Part shown: positions 21,945 to 24,244 of the stretch, piece after piece | How positions within the stretch are numbered: position 1 is the stretch's first letter | Layout of the letters: each line of letters starts with the position of its first letter | From: DAOTWP01 sp034435675 | Lineage (GTDB): Bacteria; Chloroflexota; Anaerolineae; Aggregatilineales; Phototrophicaceae | Direction of reading: 5' to 3' | Assembly: GCA_034435675.1 (NCBI GenBank) | Contig: DAOTWP010000249.1 | Coordinates: 1 to 24,244 of the forward strand | DNA: 24,244 nucleotides | Program-made: the position numbers and the translations under genes | The notes under the pieces: model-generated | Told to the model about the DNA's origin: nothing | The model's database searches: none | What the model saw: the letters and a program-made list of their open reading frames with translations, nothing else

Positions 21945-23621
21945 TCAATCCGCGCCGGCGGCGTAGTTCTGCGCGACCTCGGTCGCACTCAGCGCCCGGC
22001 TGTAGAACGCGACCAGATGATACGTGCCCAGCCAGCCGCGGTTGAGCGTGGACTCGTTCCCCAGCGCCAGCGGATAGCTCGTGTTCCAGGCGCTCATGCT
22101 GCCCATGCGTGTGCCTGTCGTTGCCAGCGTCCCGTTGACATAGACCTGCACGCTGCCTGCCGCGTCGCGCGTGTAGACCAGGTGTGTCAGCGCGGGAACT
22201 GCCGCCCCATCGGCGCTCTGCAACCCGGGACGCCCCTGCTCATTGGTGCTGCTGGTGCGCAGCCGCAGCGTGTAGATGTCGTCCGCTAAGCCCAAATCCT
22301 GCCCCTGCCCGACGACGAGGTTGCCGTAGCTGGTGTCCTGGCTGATGGCGACGATGCGCGCGGGACCGGTGGCAAGCGGCTGGACGGCGTAGGACGGTGT
22401 GATCCACAGTTCGACGCTGAGGGCATTGCTGGCGCGCACGGCGTCGATGATTTTGCTGGCCGGACCGGGCGAACTGATCAGCGTGGTGCTGTCGATGCGC
22501 AGCGTGCCCGCGCCCCAGGTGACGCGCGACGGATCGGGGATGTTCAGGTTGAGCGGCGCGCCGACACCGGAGGTATCCTGCACGCTGCTGCCACCCCCCT
22601 CGTCGAAGGTGTACAGCGCGAGGAGGGAATCCGTCACGCGGGGGGAAGCAAGGGGTGATGGGACGATTTCGATGGTGTTGCTCGCATCACTATAAGCAAG
22701 TCTTGTGCCGTCCGGGCTGAAGGCTCCCGCGATACCCCATTCCAACGCAGAGTCTACTCTTGTATCAACCACCAGTGCGGATGTTGCTCTATTCCACGCG
22801 CGAACTGTTCCATCGGCGCTAATGCTCGATAACACACTGCCATCCGTGCTGAACTGCAAATCTATGACCATGGAAGCCCGTATATCCTGACCGTCGCCAC
22901 TATCGTTTGCGTAAACGGGGGATGTGTAAACAGGATTTGACATGTTCAAGATGTAGACACTGCCTAACACACTCCCGGACGCCAGATAGTTGCCGTCAGA
23001 TGTCCATGCAAGCGCCGTAATGGGCAGTCTATCCAGGGGAACTAACTCTTGAATTATAACGAACGCAGACAAATCGTGTGTACTTACTGTGCCACCCAAC
23101 ATACCTAGTGTGAGTTGATTGTTGTCTGAATTTAGCGCTCCTGTTACCGCAGAACCCACTAAATGCATTGATACTTTTTGCCAAGTTGAAGTTTCCCAGA
23201 CATATAGATTATTTCTCTGTGGATCAGCATCAGCGGCAATACTGATCAGCCGAGTATTACCATCCCAGATAACAATACCAGCGCCACCGGTGTGACCAGT
23301 TAATGTAACTTGCAAGCTCCAGCTAGAAGTGTTCCAAACTTTTACTGTGCCATCCAGACTGGCACTGGCAAGATAGCTTTCATCGGGACTCCAAGCCAAG
23401 TCGATAACTGCATTGGCGTGCCCGATTAGGGTAGTTGTAAGACTACCATCGCTGGTGTTATGAATCAGGATATTCCCTGAGATTTCGCCAACAGCAATGG
23501 AGCTTTGGGTGGGTTGCCACTCAATAACGGTAACGGTTGAATTTTGTGCCCTTGTTATAGATACACCCAGAAAAATCTGAACCAACACTGCGGACAAAAT
23601 GATGCTTAGAATGGATTTCAT
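21945..23621 (-). CDS. Secreted WD40-LamG protein
   Basis: The 558-aa protein has a signal peptide (1-25, hydrophobic to GVS, likely cleavage after TRA), a WD40 beta-propeller at about 28-320 (for example HANAVIDLAWSPDESYLASASLDGTVKVW, split here as GHANAVIDLAWSPD and ASASLDGTVKVW), and a C-terminal LamG / concanavalin-like domain at about 330-556 (LLALYTFDEGGG, VYVNGTLATTG, WLGTYHLVAFYSRALS). It is probably a cell-surface or secreted binding protein; LamG folds often bind glycans. I chose ATG 23621, after GAGGAG and a 10-nt spacer, giving a normal signal peptide. That GAGGAG follows directly on the stop of the 151-aa gene, so the two are co-transcribed. The WD40-coding part is clearly AT-richer than the LamG part. 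Confidence 0.9.
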   Translation of the reverse strand: MKSILSIILSAVLVQIFLGVSITRAQNSTVTVIEWQPTQSSIAVGEISGNILIHNTSDGSLTTTLIGHANAVIDLAWSPDESYLASASLDGTVKVWNTSSWSLQVTLTGHTGGAGIVIWDGNTRLISIAADADPQRNNLYVWETSTWQKVSMHLVGSAVTGALNSDNNQLTLGMLGGTVSTHDLSAFVIIQELVPLDRLPITALAWTSDGNYLASGSVLGSVYILNMSNPVYTSPVYANDSGDGQDIRASMVIDLQFSTDGSVLSSISADGTVRAWNRATSALVVDTRVDSALEWGIAGAFSPDGTRLAYSDASNTIEIVPSPLASPRVTDSLLALYTFDEGGGSSVQDTSGVGAPLNLNIPDPSRVTWGAGTLRIDSTTLISSPGPASKIIDAVRASNALSVELWITPSYAVQPLATGPARIVAISQDTSYGNLVVGQGQDLGLADDIYTLRLRTSSTNEQGRPGLQSADGAAVPALTHLVYTRDAAGSVQVYVNGTLATTGTRMGSMSAWNTSYPLALGNESTLNRGWLGTYHLVAFYSRALSATEVAQNYAAGAD

Positions 23622-23637
23622 GATCAGTGATCTCCTC

Positions 23638-24093
23638 TTATGACCACATCTGGTTGCGGAAAATATCAATCAGCACTCTTTCCATTTCCCAATATCTCCT
23701 ATCACCCGGAAGACTCACATCATCTTGTCCTATCATCCAATTTCTGTTCAAGAAACCAGCACCTGCCCACTGATTTGGCTGAGGATACTGTCCTACTGGG
23801 ATAGAAGGACACCCGAATGCTTGTGGCATCGTTTGAGGGGGAGATGGGGCATAGAGATAAGCATTTGGAGTGTAATCTTGAAAAGGTGGGGCATCGGTCG
23901 TGCGACGATAAACCCAATTGAGAAACATATCCGCAGATGCTTCTGAGATTTCCCCATTTGTTTTCGCGCCTACATCATTTCGTGGATTTTGTTGAAATGA
24001 TGTTGTTCCAGCAGTTGCAGGACCGCTTCCCCAACCTCTATCAGTCCGTTCCCAATCGACTATTGGAGGGGGTGGAAATGTCTGTTCACCCAT
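23638..24093 (-). CDS. Unrecognised 151-aa protein between two LamG genes
   Basis: I do not recognise this protein. It has no signal peptide or membrane segment. The N-terminus is Pro/Gly-rich (FPPPPIVDW). Residues 50-64 contain EASADMFLNWVYRR, an acidic-amphipathic helix reminiscent of the ends of some metallopeptidase-like domains, but no HExxH is present, so no enzyme claim can be made. The middle is rich in Pro, Gln and Asn, and the C-terminus is helical (RRYWEMERVLIDIFRNQMW). The start ATG overlaps the stop of the upstream LamG gene (TGATG), and its stop is followed at once by the ribosome-binding site of the WD40-LamG gene, which supports a real, translated gene. It could be a detached C-terminal piece of a larger ancestral protein. 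Confidence 0.7.
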   Translation of the reverse strand: MGEQTFPPPPIVDWERTDRGWGSGPATAGTTSFQQNPRNDVGAKTNGEISEASADMFLNWVYRRTTDAPPFQDYTPNAYLYAPSPPQTMPQAFGCPSIPVGQYPQPNQWAGAGFLNRNWMIGQDDVSLPGDRRYWEMERVLIDIFRNQMWS

Positions 24094-24244
24094 CAGTCGT
24101 CCGCGCCGGCGGCGTGGTTCTGCGCGACCTCCGCGGCACTCAGCGCTCTGCCGTAGAACGCGACCAGATGATACGTCCCCAGCCAGCCTCTGTTTTGCGT
24201 GGACTCGTTGCCCAGCGCCAGCCGGTAGCCCGTGTTCCAGGCGC
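24093..24244 (-). CDS. LamG-domain protein (5' partial, C-terminus only)
   Basis: The last 49 codons of a gene that extends beyond the right edge. It reads AWNTGYRLALGNESTQNRGW onward and ends AAGADD, closely matching residues 511-558 of the WD40-LamG protein at 21945-23621, so it is a paralogue at least in its LamG domain. Its stop overlaps the ATG of the 151-aa gene. What precedes the LamG domain cannot be seen. Confidence 0.88.
   Translation of the reverse strand, partial: AWNTGYRLALGNESTQNRGWLGTYHLVAFYGRALSAAEVAQNHAAGADD

Larger units (their letters stand above)
21949..24244. repeat. 145-bp direct repeat (LamG C-terminus), two copies
   Basis: 21949-22093 and 24100-24244 align without gaps over 145 bp with about 16 differences (about 89% identity, hand count). 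Both encode the last part of a LamG domain, from near the AWNT motif to the AAGAD end. The second copy is cut by the window edge, so the repeat may be longer. Confidence 0.9.

Overview
The window reads as a chromosomal segment of a GC-rich, free-living bacterium, most likely a member of the Chloroflexota (Anaerolineae-like). That assignment is an inference. It rests on the gene mix: Ser/Thr kinases fused to STAND-type ATPases and TPRs, stand-alone FIST, DICT and SpoIIAA-like sensory proteins, secreted LysM/lamin-tail and WD40/LamG proteins, and GTG/TTG starts. No rRNA, IS element, CRISPR array or phage module was seen. The housekeeping genes rsmG, rsgA, tatA and three tRNAs indicate chromosome rather than plasmid.

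Layout, left to right. (1) 1-3647 (+): the 3' part of a kinase-ATPase-TPR signalling protein, translationally coupled (ATGA) to a small stand-alone Clp N-domain protein. (2) 3736-5906 (+): an alpha/beta hydrolase, a 13-bp tandem repeat starting at its stop codon, then a Rieske-type non-haem iron oxygenase. (3) 5959-7077 (-): a FIST sensory protein. 7444-7842 (+): a SpoIIAA-like protein. 7887-8975 (-): an isocitrate/isopropylmalate dehydrogenase-family enzyme starting at TTG. (4) 9327-10370 (+): an unrecognised secreted protein. (5) rsmG (+) and rsgA (-) converge over two hairpins. rsgA starts at TTG and is overlapped by a short upstream ORF with a better ribosome-binding site. (6) 12854-16822 (+): a 1322-aa kinase / degenerate nucleotide cyclase / STAND ATPase / TPR protein, converging on a DICT-domain protein (-). 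(7) 17828-18646 (+): a membrane-anchored DsbA-like thioredoxin-fold protein, then a tRNA block on the minus strand (Pro-TGG, Gly-TCC, terminator, CAT tRNA) and an NYN/YacP-like RNase-fold gene. (8) 19987-20958 (+): a membrane-anchored LysM/lamin-tail protein; then a DUF1992 gene (+) converging on tatA (-). (9) 21945-24244 (-): a tightly packed operon of a LamG protein (cut by the right edge), an unrecognised 151-aa protein, and a secreted WD40-LamG protein.

The most unusual points are four. The cyclase-like domain of the 1322-aa kinase appears to have lost both metal-binding aspartates. A Clp N-domain adaptor is coupled to a kinase/STAND protein. The WD40-LamG region is a mosaic: an AT-richer block of about 1.4 kb lies between GC-rich LamG-coding DNA that is duplicated at about 89% identity. 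The hydrolase ends in a 13-bp repeat that places TAA in all three frames. I did not find one clearly new, self-contained system. The two kinase-STAND proteins and the LamG/WD40 operon are the best places to look.
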